Assembly: GCF_036324505.1 (NCBI RefSeq)
Contig: NC_086350.1
Coordinates: 26,132,257 to 26,196,256, forward strand
Reading direction: 5' to 3'
Source: Eleginops maclovinus
Taxonomy: Eukaryota > Chordata > Actinopteri > Perciformes > Eleginopidae
Length of the DNA stretch: 64,000 nucleotides
The notes beneath the pieces are model-generated. The model saw only the letters and a list, made by a program, of their open reading frames with translations. It was not told where the DNA came from and searched no databases. Shown piece after piece: positions 39,481 through 49,656 of the stretch (position 1 is the first letter of the stretch; each line of letters opens with the position of its first letter). Position numbers and translations under genes: made by a program.

Positions 39481-39710
39481 AGTCTTTACTTCCTGTCTGT
39501 CTTCTTCTGTTGTTCCCATAAGTGTTTACTTCCTGTCTGTCTTCTTCTGTTGTTCCCATAAGTGTTTACTTCCTGTCTGTCTTTTTCTGTTGTTCCCATA
39601 AGTGTTTACTTCCTGTCTGTCTTCTTCTGTTGTTCCCATAAGTGTTTACTTCCTGTCTGTCTTCTTCTGTTGTTCCCTTCAGTGTTTACTTCCTGTCTGT
39701 CTTTTTCAGG
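39481..39710. repeat. 40-bp minisatellite in the 3'UTR intron
   Basis: Five full copies and one partial copy of a 40-base pyrimidine-rich unit (AGTGTTTACTTCCTGTCTGT then CTTCTTCTGTTGTTCCCATA). The fifth copy ends TTC instead of ATA, and the last copy diverges to CTTTTTCAGG. Confidence 0.95.
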
Positions 39711-39985
39711 TGATTTCTCTGACATCCAACACTCTCTTTTAACCTCTTTTCTTCTCTCCCTTGATCCTCCTTAGCAACGGTCATTGTTTTAGCTTAGCAG
39801 TGGTGTGTTATCAAGTATTATCAACCTCTAAAATGTCCAAATTGATCAATCAGAATTGAGTATTCAACTAAGCCATGTAATATATATTAATACTTTATGT
39901 TGCTTGCATATAAACCATATACTGTATAACGTCAACTATAGTATAATTCATTTTATAAAATATGTGTGTTTCTGTCTTTGTCCAG

Positions 39986-40609
39986 GACATCTTGTGGTTG
40001 TGCCATGGATATCTGGACACAAACGCAACCAAATCTGATGAACCAATCAGAGTGATCATCACTTCCTTACCCTGAGGAATCCATCACCCTAACCAAGATA
40101 CTTATTCCTTGTCAACGAACCCAAAAAACGTGAACCATCGTACATGAACGGGCCCTTCCCCACCTCTGCTGAAGAGACTGCTTCCCCCCCGCCCTCCTTT
40201 CCCTTTTCTCCATACGATTGCTCCCTCAAAGGGCTTCATCTGTCTCAGCCCCCCCACCTCCAACTCCAGTCCCCTCCCTGACATGCTCAGGTCCTCGCAG
40301 GCCTCCAGCGGCGAGCCTTCCATCTTGTATCTGGATGCAGGCCTGTCAGTCACTAGTGTCAAGCCCTCCCATGGCCTTAACTGGGGAGGAGAGGAAGTAG
40401 ATCGGCGGGGGGGGGGGGCAAGAAGAAGGAGGATGAAGAAACCAACAAATGGAGGATTGTTGAGCTGCTTCCTTTGAGATCAGACTTTTACATGACTTGA
40501 TGGGCTTCTCAAGCAGACTAGCCCCCCATGCTTATATTTCCCGTGCCCCATAGTAAAATCGAAAGTTCCGAAAATGCTTCGTAGGTCTGGTCGGTGCACA
40601 ACTGCTTAC
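39986..40609 (+). other. znrf1: probable znrf1 3'UTR exon
   Basis: A strong acceptor (TTTCTGTCTTTGTCCAG) precedes GACATCTTGTGGTTGTGCCA. No ORF of interest follows, which fits a non-coding last exon. Its end is unknown. A family B MITE starts at about 40610 and the first AATAAA beyond it is at 40828. A run of ten G residues lies near 40407. This call rests on splice signals and position only. Confidence 0.5.
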
Positions 40610-40817
40610 AAAAACTGAAGTGTTGACTTTAATTAAATGTATTATGTCAACAAATGTCACATAACTGTATTAGGTTAGATGAAAGCAATAATATTGAGTT
40701 TAAATAACAAATATTAGGTTCAACTTAATATTCTTGCTTTTACCTAACCTAATACAGTTATGTGACATTTGTTGACATAATACATTTAATTCAAGGCAAC
40801 AGTTCAGGTTTTTGAGG
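40610..40817. mobile_element. palindromic MITE, family B, copy 5
   Basis: AACTGAAGTGTTGACTTTAA at the left is mirrored by AATTCAAGGCAACAGTTCAG at the right, with the family B centre (ATATTGAGTTTAAATAACAA) between. Confidence 0.85.
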
Positions 40818-41021
40818 ATTGAGGGATAATAAACAAACTAACTGGGATGTCAGAAAGCTGTATGAGGGGGATTCTTAAGATGGACTCGGGGGTAAAGAGG
40901 AGCAATCTGGGCAGTTCAGATTGGGAGGGGAGAAAGGGGCCAGCAGTGTAGATTAAGCTCCTACTGTGTTACATGTGTGTTAGGGATGCTCCGGCTTCAC
41001 ATGGTATGTCTATGTACACTA

Positions 41022-41069
41022 TGTGTGTGTGTGTGTGTGTGTGTGTGGTTGTGTGTGTGCGTGCGTGTG
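41022..41069. repeat. interrupted (GT)n microsatellite
   Basis: GT units with GG and GC interruptions. Confidence 0.93.
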
Positions 41070-41185
41070 AGCTTGGAACTGTGACAACATAGCTTTTGCT
41101 GAAGCTTAGTGTGGGCGTGTGTGTGTGGGAGAGAGAGACAGCGTGACAGCTCGGTGTAGAGGGCTGACTGAGACAGTGCTATGTC

Positions 41186-41190
41186 TGTGT

Positions 41191-41281
<91 letters not shown>
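41186..41281. repeat. (GT)n microsatellite
   Basis: About 45 GT units with CT and TT interruptions. The following 650 bases (41282-41934) hold nothing recognisable. Confidence 0.95.
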
Positions 41282-41282
<1 letters not shown>

Positions 41283-42776
41283 TGACATGTTTACAGTCTA
41301 GATGTCCCCTGTGTGTGCGACTGGCAGTCCTCCCTTTACTTTGCTGATGTTTACAGCTACAGAGAAGCGACATGACATATTGTAAATTACGCACCTAACC
41401 TCTCTTGGTTCTTTCTTTTTACATCTGCCAGGTTTATCATGTGATCATGATTGGTCATTTTCTCGTGAGAGTCGCGAGTTTGAGAGTGTGTCTCTGTGCA
41501 TAATGACTGTTGTGCATGTGTGTCTGAGTGTGTGATTCTAAAGGCGCCTTTTGGTCTATGCTACTGTCGGTTCCCCACATTGTGTTTCTGCTAGAGTAGG
41601 TCTGGCTGACAGCGACTGGAGACGCGAGCCACTCAGACCCCGAAAAGGATTTTGTAGTCCCGCTGTGGATCCACTGGACTGGGCTTATTTATTCATTTGT
41701 TATTTAACAATATTTGTTTAATATTCCAATCATGTGAGGTGTTACCCACTCTTCAGAATGCCAAGAGCTGATGTATGAAGACTTCGACAAATGAACATAC
41801 AAACAAACTGCATTTACAAAGCTACTGTAAACAAATGGTGGAATAAATTGTGCTAGATGACAGACTCTATTTTTATTCACGTTCCCTCTGTGACCCAGAA
41901 ACAAAGTGAACAGCAATGGGTTTTCCATCAAGCGCAGTGGTGGAAGAAATATTCAGATGCTTGACTTCAGTGAAAGTTACCAATACATTATTGTCAAAAT
42001 ACTACATTACAAGTAAAAGTGCTGCATTTCAAATGTTACTTAAGATACTTGTACTTCATTGTGCAGAAAAATTACCTTTATGTGTTTATTTGATGATATT
42101 TATACTTGTGAAATTTCTAGATAATATTGCTGCAACGAGTATCATTTTACTGTTGTAGACAAACAAATGTTCTGATTGACGTTTTGTAAAATATTTAAAT
42201 AATTATACTATTTTGTGCTTTAAATAGTTAGTCAAGTAGTTTAATTTGATCCGATGCATTTTGATTAAAGTAGCTAAAGCTGTTAAAGAAATGGTGAGGT
42301 AAATTAGGTAGGTGATTAAAATGACAACATTTCCCTTTTCAATGTATGGAGTAGAGCAGGGGTTTTCAACCGGTGGTCCGCGGACCCCTGGTGGTCCGCG
42401 GCGGCATTGCATGTGGTCCGTGACAAGAGCCTATGTTGATCAGTTCACCATTGTTTTTTTTTAATATAAATTCGCTTTGATATTTCAACACATTTCCAGA
42501 ATACCGTTACATATCGTGAAAAATATGTTTAAAATAATATAAAGGAAATTCAAGCTGACAGAATGTAGCCTTGCGCCTATCCAGTCTATGGTAGCCTGTG
42601 ATTCGCTAATGGTAATGAGTTGCGTCGCTAACCTCACTTATTATTCATTACGTACAGTCTTGCGAGCAAAGTTGACACACATTTATAAGCATAGCCGACG
42701 AGAGTATTTTAAGATAGGTTGTAGTACAGCAAACATTTGTTACATATGTACTAGTCTAGCTATATATCTAGCACCA

Positions 42777-44669
42777 ATGGATCGTTTTGTAGTGAGGAAA
42801 GTGCCAGAGGGACAGGCTGCCATGACAGAGGGTCAGGCTGCCACGACAGAGGGACAGGCCGCCACGATAGGGCAAGGACAGGCTTCCGAAGCGTCAACTT
42901 CGCAAAAAAGACGAAAAAGAAAATACAATGAGGAATATGTTAAATATGGATTCACAGTGACGACAGACAGAGCAGGAGAGGAGGTACCACTGTGTTTCGT
43001 ATGTTCAACAATTCTCTGTAATGAAGCTATGAAGCCGTCGAAACTTACGCGGCATATGGAGACGCATCACGTCCACTTGAAGGCCAAACCCGTTGAGTAC
43101 ATGCAACAGATGTTGCGTGATTTCAAAGGACAGCAGGCTACCATGAGGAAGAGTGCAAAAATAAATGAAAACGCACTGAAAGCATCGTATCTGGTCGCTC
43201 TCAGGGTTGCAAAAAGTAAGAAGCCCCATACCATTGCAGAGCAGCTTATATTGCCAGCAGCCATAGATATGTGCAGAGCTATGGTAAGCGAAGAATGTGC
43301 CAACAAATTAAAAACTATTCCGTTGTCAGACAACACAATCGGAAGACGAATTGGGGAAATGGCAAATGATGTCAAAGACCAGCTGATGGCAAAACTTCAG
43401 ACAGTTCTGTTTTCCCTTCAAATCGACGAGACGACAGATGTTACTAATGATGCGCAACTGTTAACATTTGTGCGATACGAGGACAGTGGCACTATGTGCG
43501 AGGAATTTCTTTTTTGCAAACCACTGCCCGGGCGAACTACCGGTGTAGAAATATTTAAAGCACTGGACGATTTTTTCACGGAGCACAATATCTCGTGGCA
43601 GAGGTGCGTTGCATTATGCAGCGATGGGGCCCGAGCCATGAGTGGCAGCAAGACTGGACTGTTTGCGCATGTAAGGAGGGTGGCTCCGGGGGTAATTTGG
43701 ACACACTGCCTGATTCATAGAGAGGCTCTCGCCTCCAAAGATCTCAGTGTTGAGCTCAGTGGTGTGTTTGATGTCGTTGTCAAGACGGTCAACTTCATAA
43801 AACGAAACGCATTGAATACACGCCTGTTTTCATCCCTATGCCATGACTTGGGAAGTGAACACAGCTCTCTCCTTTATCATTCAGAGGTGCGTTGGCTGTC
43901 TCGCGGCGCTGTGCTCGCCCGTGTGTTTGAACTACGCGGAGCTATCTACGAGTTCTTGTGCGAGAAGCATTCTGATCTGGCTTCCAATTTCAACGATAGT
44001 TACTGGTTAACTAAGCTGGCGTACCTCACAGATGTTTTTGCAGAGCTGAACAAGTTGAACAGCTCCATGCAAGGGAGAGATGCAAACGTCATGCAGCTCT
44101 ACGAGAAGCTCGACGCATTTGTGAAAAAAATGTCAAAGTGGATCGAACGAGTGGAGAGCAATAACTTGGCGATGTTTCCTTCAGTTGAGGAATACCCTGA
44201 CAGCACTGACATCAACGACACTATATGTGAGCATTTGAGGAAGCTTGTGCGTCAATTCGCAAAGTACTTCACTGATTCGGAAGAGTGGCGCCGTGACAGC
44301 AAGTGGATCCTGCTCCCATTCAGTGACGATGCATCAGTAGGGTCAAGTCTGACGGCTGTGGAAGAGGATAAGCTGATTGAGATGTCCACAGACTCTGTCA
44401 GGAGGCATATGTACGACACACAGCCCCTTGTTAAATTCTGGATAAGTTGCCAGACAGAATTTCCACAGCTTGCTGCAAAAGCAATGAGGTGTCTTTTGCC
44501 CTTTCCAACCACATACCTGTGTGAGAGTGGTTTTTCTACACTGGCGTACTTAAAGAATAAGTACAGGGCTAGGCTTGATCCAGAGAATGACATGAGACTG
44601 TCTCTGTCTACCATTTCGCCACGAATAGACAGGCTGTGTGGACTTCACCACGCCCAGATATCACACTGA
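42777..44669 (+). CDS. hAT transposase (BED finger, ZBED5-like)
   Basis: A 630-residue protein starting M-D-R-F-V-V-R at a good start context (ACCAATGG). The frame stays open 63 codons further upstream, but that part looks unlike protein. Residues 1-55 are low complexity with three GQAA-type repeats and a basic KKRRKRKYNEEY-like stretch. A BED-type zinc finger follows at about 72-97 (CFVC ... HMETHH). The hAT catalytic core has its first Asp in LQIDETTD, the second in CSDGARAMSG, and the C-x2-H pair in THCLIHREAL. The C-terminal hAT dimerisation region contains FPTTYLCESGFSTLAYLKNK with the catalytic Glu. In the family these proteins excise and insert the element at 8-bp targets. No frameshift or stop was seen. 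Domesticated relatives (ZBED5) exist, but here the TIRs and target duplication show it is still a transposon gene. Confidence 0.93.
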   Translation: MDRFVVRKVPEGQAAMTEGQAATTEGQAATIGQGQASEASTSQKRRKRKYNEEYVKYGFTVTTDRAGEEVPLCFVCSTILCNEAMKPSKLTRHMETHHVHLKAKPVEYMQQMLRDFKGQQATMRKSAKINENALKASYLVALRVAKSKKPHTIAEQLILPAAIDMCRAMVSEECANKLKTIPLSDNTIGRRIGEMANDVKDQLMAKLQTVLFSLQIDETTDVTNDAQLLTFVRYEDSGTMCEEFLFCKPLPGRTTGVEIFKALDDFFTEHNISWQRCVALCSDGARAMSGSKTGLFAHVRRVAPGVIWTHCLIHREALASKDLSVELSGVFDVVVKTVNFIKRNALNTRLFSSLCHDLGSEHSSLLYHSEVRWLSRGAVLARVFELRGAIYEFLCEKHSDLASNFNDSYWLTKLAYLTDVFAELNKLNSSMQGRDANVMQLYEKLDAFVKKMSKWIERVESNNLAMFPSVEEYPDSTDINDTICEHLRKLVRQFAKYFTDSEEWRRDSKWILLPFSDDASVGSSLTAVEEDKLIEMSTDSVRRHMYDTQPLVKFWISCQTEFPQLAAKAMRCLLPFPTTYLCESGFSTLAYLKNKYRARLDPENDMRLSLSTISPRIDRLCGLHHAQISH

Positions 44670-44699
44670 CAGGTAGGCCTAATTCTCCCATGTTTTCAC

Positions 44700-45118
44700 T
44701 GTTACGACCCTGGCGGGTTTAGGCCCCGCCCTGTGTTAATGGTAAACCTGTTCTCTCTCCCTGCTTTTCTCAATCTCTCTCTGCTTTTCTCAATCTCTCT
44801 GTCTCTACAGCAGGTGATTGGTGACAGGTCTGTCCTGGCTGGGTTATAAAAGCCCTGACCAGCCAGCAGTTGAGGCTGCCTTGGTCTTCATTTGTTGGAT
44901 TTTGGTTCTCCGTTGTTGTTTTGTCACACACCTAGACTGACTTTGCATGACATTTTTAGTTACTTTTCCCAATACTGAATTGCACAACACTTTATTATTC
45001 TTTATTCTTTCTTTAAAATAATCTTTAATTTAATTTAATTTAATAAATCTACTTTTATTATTATAAAATCTGCGTGGCCTCTCTTTCATGTTTCATGCAT
45101 TGAGCTATGCATGTAACA
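44700..45118 (+). mobile_element. possible solo LTR inside the hAT element
   Basis: It begins TGTTACGACCC and ends TGTAACA, giving the inverted TGTTAC...GTAACA ends of an LTR. A TATAAAAG box lies near 44846 and an AATAAA signal near 45042, in the order expected for U3, R and U5. No target duplication was found, so it could instead be part of the hAT element's own 3' region. Confidence 0.45.
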
Positions 45119-46053
45119 CCAAATACACACGCGCACGCGCAGGCACATCAGTGGGCCGCGGATTGCTTTCTAGTCCGAATGGTGGTCCCTGGGACAAAAC
45201 CAGTTGAAAACCCCTGGAGTAGAGGTATAAAGTAGCATGAAATGGAAATACTCAAGAAATGAACAAGTACCTAACAATTCTAGTTAAGTACAGTACTTGA
45301 GTAAATGTACTTAGTTACTTCCCACCTCTGATCAAGAGTATTGTGGGCCAATAGAGAGACTATTTTATTATACCAGTACATAACTGGACATTTTAACAGT
45401 CATTTTAAAAGGAAAAATCCCCCCCTGAATAATGTCCCACTCTTACAGCACGCAGAAATGTCCAACACAATGCAGCAGTTATTTTGGGATTGAATGTGAT
45501 GTATCTACTTTCTGAAACCAGGCTGTGTAATACAATCTCATTGGGACTTTAACTACATTTCCCAGAATAGCGTTTGACAATTGACCAAAGGGGTTGTAAA
45601 GAGACATGTGTATACAGAATATTGGTACAACTTTTATGCTATTTATTTAACATTTAGCCAATAATTGTGGCCATGCTGTGTCCAAAAAAGATTTGTCCTC
45701 ACTGTAAAACGTCATTCTCAAATCCGACAACATTAACAGGAAATGTAAGGATCAACTTAACACCCTGCACACTGTTAAGTCCAGTGGTGTCAAAAACATT
45801 TTTCACTGAGGACCACATACAGAAAAATAAAGGGGAAATAGGAAAGGGGGAATTTCAAGCTTGTTTGCAAATTAATGATTGAGCTTCTTTCTTTTTTTAT
45901 CAACTAAGACTTAACTTTAATTGACTGAATTTATTGGAAAGTTGGGCTTATCAACACATGAATACTACTGAGTAATATATTTGTACATATATATTTCAGA
46001 AGTCAAATATAAGACAAGAACAATATTCCATTATACTTTTAGAATTTTTATGT

Positions 46054-46192
46054 TTCTGGCGTTGGAGCCCTTGTAGTTAGACTCCACCTTGTCCCTGTAT
46101 TGTCTTTTCGCACTGCCGGAGAGCTATTAGCAGTGCGAAAAGACAATACAGGGACAAGGTGGAGTCTAACTACAAGGGCTCCAATGCCAGAA
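46054..46192. repeat. 63-bp fold-back (inverted repeat, 13-bp loop)
   Basis: 46054-46116 is the reverse complement of 46130-46192 with a single mismatch, separated by 13 bases. The right arm is in-frame coding sequence of the LINE reverse transcriptase fragment that follows (QYRDKVESNYKGSNAR-like); the left arm is its inverted duplicate. Confidence 0.95.
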
Positions 46193-47138
46193 GCATGTGG
46201 TCTGGACTAAAAACAATAACAGACTACAAAAGGACAACGAGTGGTGCTGAGGAAGTGTCTGCATCTCTCCCAGATGAACTGAACACATTTTATGCACGCT
46301 CTGAGAGGCCCCCGGCTGTGGAGGCACAGAATGCCGAGGATCCCTGCTCACTGGTTTTAACCAGTGCAGATGTGTGTAGATCTCTGAAAAGGATCAACAC
46401 ACACAGGGCTCCTGGACTTGATGGCATCCCTGGCCGTGCTCTGAAGGTGTGTGCAGTTCAGCTGGCAGATGTGTTCACAGACATTTTCAATAGGTCACTG
46501 CTCCAGTCTGTAGTCCCCACATGTTTTAAAGAGTTGTCCCTGTCCCCAAAAAGACTAAATCTGCCATCTACCATCTGCCTCAATGACTACCGCCCAGTTG
46601 CACTCACCTCCATCATCATGAAGTGCTTTGAGCGGTTAGTCAAAACTTTATCACCTCCTCCCTCCCTGACTCACTGGACCCCCTGCAGTTTGCCTACAGG
46701 TCAAACAGGTCCACGGATGATGCCATCTCCCTCACCCTCCACACTGCCCTCTCCCACCTGGACTGGAGGAACACTTGTGTGAGAATGCTGTTCATTGACT
46801 ACAGTTCAGCATTCAACACCATTGTGCCCTCCAAGCTCATCATTACGCTCAGGGACCTTGGGCTCAACAGCGCCCTCTGTGACTGGATCATGAGCTTCCT
46901 GACGGGCAGATCCCAGGCAGTGTGGATGGGGAACATCACATCCTCCACCTTGACCCTCAACACCGGAGCCCCTCAGGGTTGTGTGCTCAGCCCTCTCCTC
47001 TACTCCCTGTTCACGCACGACTGCGTGGCCACACACAGCTCCAACACCATCATCAACTTTGCTGACGACACGACCGTCATCGGCCTGATCACAGACGGCG
47101 ACGAGATGGCGTACAGAGAGGAGGTCAGAGCCCTGACA
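46130..47138 (+). pseudogene. L2/CR1-type LINE reverse transcriptase fragment
   Basis: This is the middle of a non-LTR retrotransposon polymerase that copies RNA at a nicked chromosomal target. Visible motifs in order are HRAPGLDGIPGRAL (RT0-1), [32 protein letters not shown] (first catalytic Asp), [18 protein letters not shown], and FADDTTVIG (the catalytic Asp pair). A one-base shift near 46645 moves the frame from the first ORF (46159-46782) to the second (from 46779). A shorter slip is likely near 46530. The endonuclease in front and the C-terminus behind are missing. At about 47139 it is joined in frame to L1 sequence. Confidence 0.88.
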
Positions 47139-47941
47139 TCCAAGCTACACGTGGAAGCTAAAGAAAGTGATGCTAGCCCTAGCATAGCGCCAACCATGTG
47201 CTCTGTTGAGACCGGGCTGGGGGAAGCTGGCTCGGAGAAGATCCTAGTTGTCATAGGCTCTCTGAAGTCGGACTTTTCCACAATACTTAATGGCATTCTA
47301 ACAGCAATACATGGAGTGAGAAAGGAAATACGTGAATGCTCAGAACGAATTGCAGAGGCTGAAGTGAGAATCTCAGCTACCGAGGTTGACGTGAGCTCCC
47401 TGCTAGCTAAAGTGAAAACGCTCGAGGCTATAAACACGAAGCTAGAGGATACAGTTGAAGACTTGGAGGCCAGATCCAGGTTACCCAATTTGAGACTGGT
47501 GAATTTGCCAGGAGACGCTGAAGGAGGGGATGCTTGTGCTTTCCTTGAAAACTGGATCCCAGATGTATTGGATTTGGCACTGCCAAGTTCAAAGTTTGTA
47601 CTGCAGAGAGCTCACAGAATCGGCCAAAGGAGGGATGCAAATGCCCCACCAAGACCTCTTATCATGAAACTCCTAAACTACAGGGACATGTTGTAACAAA
47701 AGCAGCCAGGGCTAAAAAACAAATCCTATACAAAGACCAGCAGGTGAGATTTTATCCAGACTTGGCGGCAGAAGACAATAATGTACGTCAGAAGCTACGG
47801 AGCCTGGGGATTCGGTACGGCATGCTATTACTGGCTCGGCTCCTGGTAACCTACAAGGACAAGTCGCACATTTTTGAGAACCCGTCTGCTGTGGAGAACT
47901 TCATCGAGCGGATTACAAGAGAGGAGGGACTGGCTGAGTAA
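47139..47941 (+). pseudogene. L1-type ORF1 protein remnant
   Basis: The protein resembles the L1 ORF1 RNA-binding chaperone. A coiled-coil stretch ([20 protein letters not shown]) is followed by an RRM-like part ([15 protein letters not shown]), [14 protein letters not shown], and the C-terminal domain (KKQILYKDQQVRFYPDLA ... ENPSAVENFIERI) ending in TAA at 47939. One frameshift lies near 47693. The N-terminus is fused to the upstream reverse transcriptase fragment. Between 47942 and 48890 nothing but degenerate L1 spacer was seen. Confidence 0.85.
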
Positions 47942-48889
47942 CGTAACCTGTGGATGCGACCGGCTAAAGGGCTAATATGGACTAACTGTATGTGCAGGTA
48001 TCATGACTTATAGAAAATAAGTCATGATTAAGGGTTTGCGGTCGGGCATCTTGGATATGTCTGAACTATGAACTACTTGAAGCTTGGAACTGATGACTGA
48101 CACTGACCAGATGTTTTGTTCATATGTTCTGGTGGTCACAAGTGCTTTCTAATAATTTATGACATTGGGGTTTGATACCACACATGAGACGCTAACTACG
48201 CTGGCCCTGACCTAACTTTTATTTCTGGATGGTTTTTATTTTATTTTTATGTTTACACCATACTTCTCAATTCTTGCCAACTTTGCATGGCGTATTTAAG
48301 TTACAAGCCTGACAGCAATAGCTTTGAATGAGGTTGATTTAATAAGTACTATGGAGGCCAGCTCTTATGGGGATTGGTGATATAAGTTAAGTTTGTCTTT
48401 GATGTGTGTTAAGCACTGCAATGGTTGGTTAACAAAACGGGTAAGTGCCATTTTATGACGAAGGTATGAACGCATCTTTTTTTTTTTTGGCACTTTAATA
48501 ATTTTTAATGTTGCAGCATAACATGTGTTGGCTCCTCCTGAGCTCACTGCCCATTAGATATGTATGGTGGATCTACTTTAGGTGGGATTTCTTATGATTA
48601 CATGGCGGTTAGTAATGTAAAACAAAGGTTAGGATTAGAAGTATAGTCGAGCTGAAGCACGTGCTATATGAGTACAGTGACTGTCAGCTCTAAGAGGAAG
48701 TGTCAACACGAGGAGGGGGGGCTGCCCAGTAGGGTGAATGTATTCAGAAAAGGGGTTCAAGGTTCACAGGGTTGGATGTGGTTTGGAGAGTCCGTGATAT
48801 GTTTCTTAATGTTTTTTAAATGTGTTTCTTATTCTTATGCACATGTGGGTAACCTAATCTGTGTCAAAGGTCATGTCACAGGGTGTGGA

Positions 48890-49411
48890 GGTTAAATTTA
48901 CTTCCTGAAATTGCAGAGGAAAAACTTTGAAAAATCAAACAGGTTATGAAGAGAATTAAAAGCCTGCAATCTAAAATAGTTTTTTTGCAAGAGACACATT
49001 TACTGCCAAAGGATGATATTAAAATTAGGAGCAGGTGGACGGGATGTGTGTATTCAGCCACATTTTCTACTCAGGCTAGGGGTGTTATGACGCTAATTCA
49101 CAAATCGGTACCATTTCAGGTAACAAATCTAATCAAGGACAGGCCGGAAGATACTTAATTGTACAGGGTACTCTACTGACAGAAAATCTGAATCTAGTTA
49201 ATATATATGCCCTCAATAGTGATGACCCAAAGTTTTTCAGGGACCTGTTTTATACGCTTTCAACATTTACTGGTAACTACATCATAGGATTTTAATTGTG
49301 TATTCGATCCAACAAAGGATCAGTCAGGAGGCATAGATAAATCACACACCAAAAGCAGGGAAGTCTTACTTAATATTATGGAAGATTTAAATTTGAAGGA
49401 CATCTGGAGAG
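48890..49411 (+). pseudogene. L1-type ORF2 endonuclease remnant
   Basis: It reads RIKSLQSKIVFLQETHLLP, GVMTLIHKSVPF, then after a frame change GRYLIVQGTLLTENLNLVNI. After a second change near 49290 it reads DFNCVFDPTKDQSGGIDKSH and ends LLNIMEDLNLKDIWR. This is the order of the apurinic-type endonuclease domain of L1 ORF2, including the D-F-N motif. The fragment stops at the left TIR of the 49412-55697 element. Confidence 0.85.
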
Positions 49412-49656
49412 TACGGAAGAGCATTAGGGCCACATGAATTTTTTTGGGGGGGATGTCAGAATTCTGACTTTTTTCTCAGAATTCTGACTTTAATCTCAGA
49501 ATTCTGACAAGTCAGAAGTACGGGTTCCTGTAGTGGCCCAACTTCAGTGAGAGACTCTCATAATGCACTACGGAACAATGAAGGAGGCAACAGAGTTTCT
49601 GCACGCCAGAGGGGTCCCGGAGGAAAGCATATTCCAAATGGCAGAACAAAAGGTGA
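49412..49656 (+). repeat. left TIR of the integrase/HECT transposon
   Basis: It contains three tandem palindromes TCAGAATTCTGACTT (49456-49508), then the conserved leader and the 75-base first exon of the integrase gene up to its donor GTGAGT. It is homologous to 55494-55697 inverted. The left copy has about 35 extra bases including a G-run. Confidence 0.9.

Larger units (their letters stand above)
42357..45216 (+). mobile_element. hAT transposon with intact transposase ORF
   Basis: The left TIR CAGGGGTTTTCAACCGG and the inverted right TIR CAGGGGTTTTCAACTGG differ at one base. Both ends carry subterminal GTGGTCC repeats. It is flanked by an exact 8-bp duplication GAGTAGAG (42349-42356 and 45217-45224). 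The length is 2860 bp. The perfect target duplication, near-perfect TIRs and open transposase frame point to a recent insertion. A possible solo LTR (44700-45118) lies between the ORF and the right TIR. Confidence 0.95.
41935..45330. mobile_element. hAT-type MITE split by a younger hAT element
   Basis: The left terminus CAGTGGTGGAAGAAATATTC is at 41935. The right terminus (inverted CAGAGGTGGGAAGTAACTAA) ends at 45330. The flanks are ATCAAGCG (41927-41934) and ATCAAGAG (45331-45338), a 7-of-8 match fitting an aged hAT target duplication. The two halves (41935-42356 and 45225-45330) have the ACTTAAGTACTT-type motifs of this family. The middle is the 42357-45216 element. Confidence 0.8.

Noticed and set aside
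40102..40477. Frames of 60-86 codons in the znrf1 3' region
   Set aside because: They overlap on opposite strands, are proline/serine or glycine rich from biased composition, and lack recognisable domains.
42588..42776. 63-codon N-terminal extension of the hAT transposase
   Set aside because: It lacks protein-like composition. The ATG at 42777 has a better context and gives the usual short N-terminus before the BED finger.
46806..47488. Minus-strand frames of 76 and 162 codons
   Set aside because: They are shadows of the LINE coding sequence on +.
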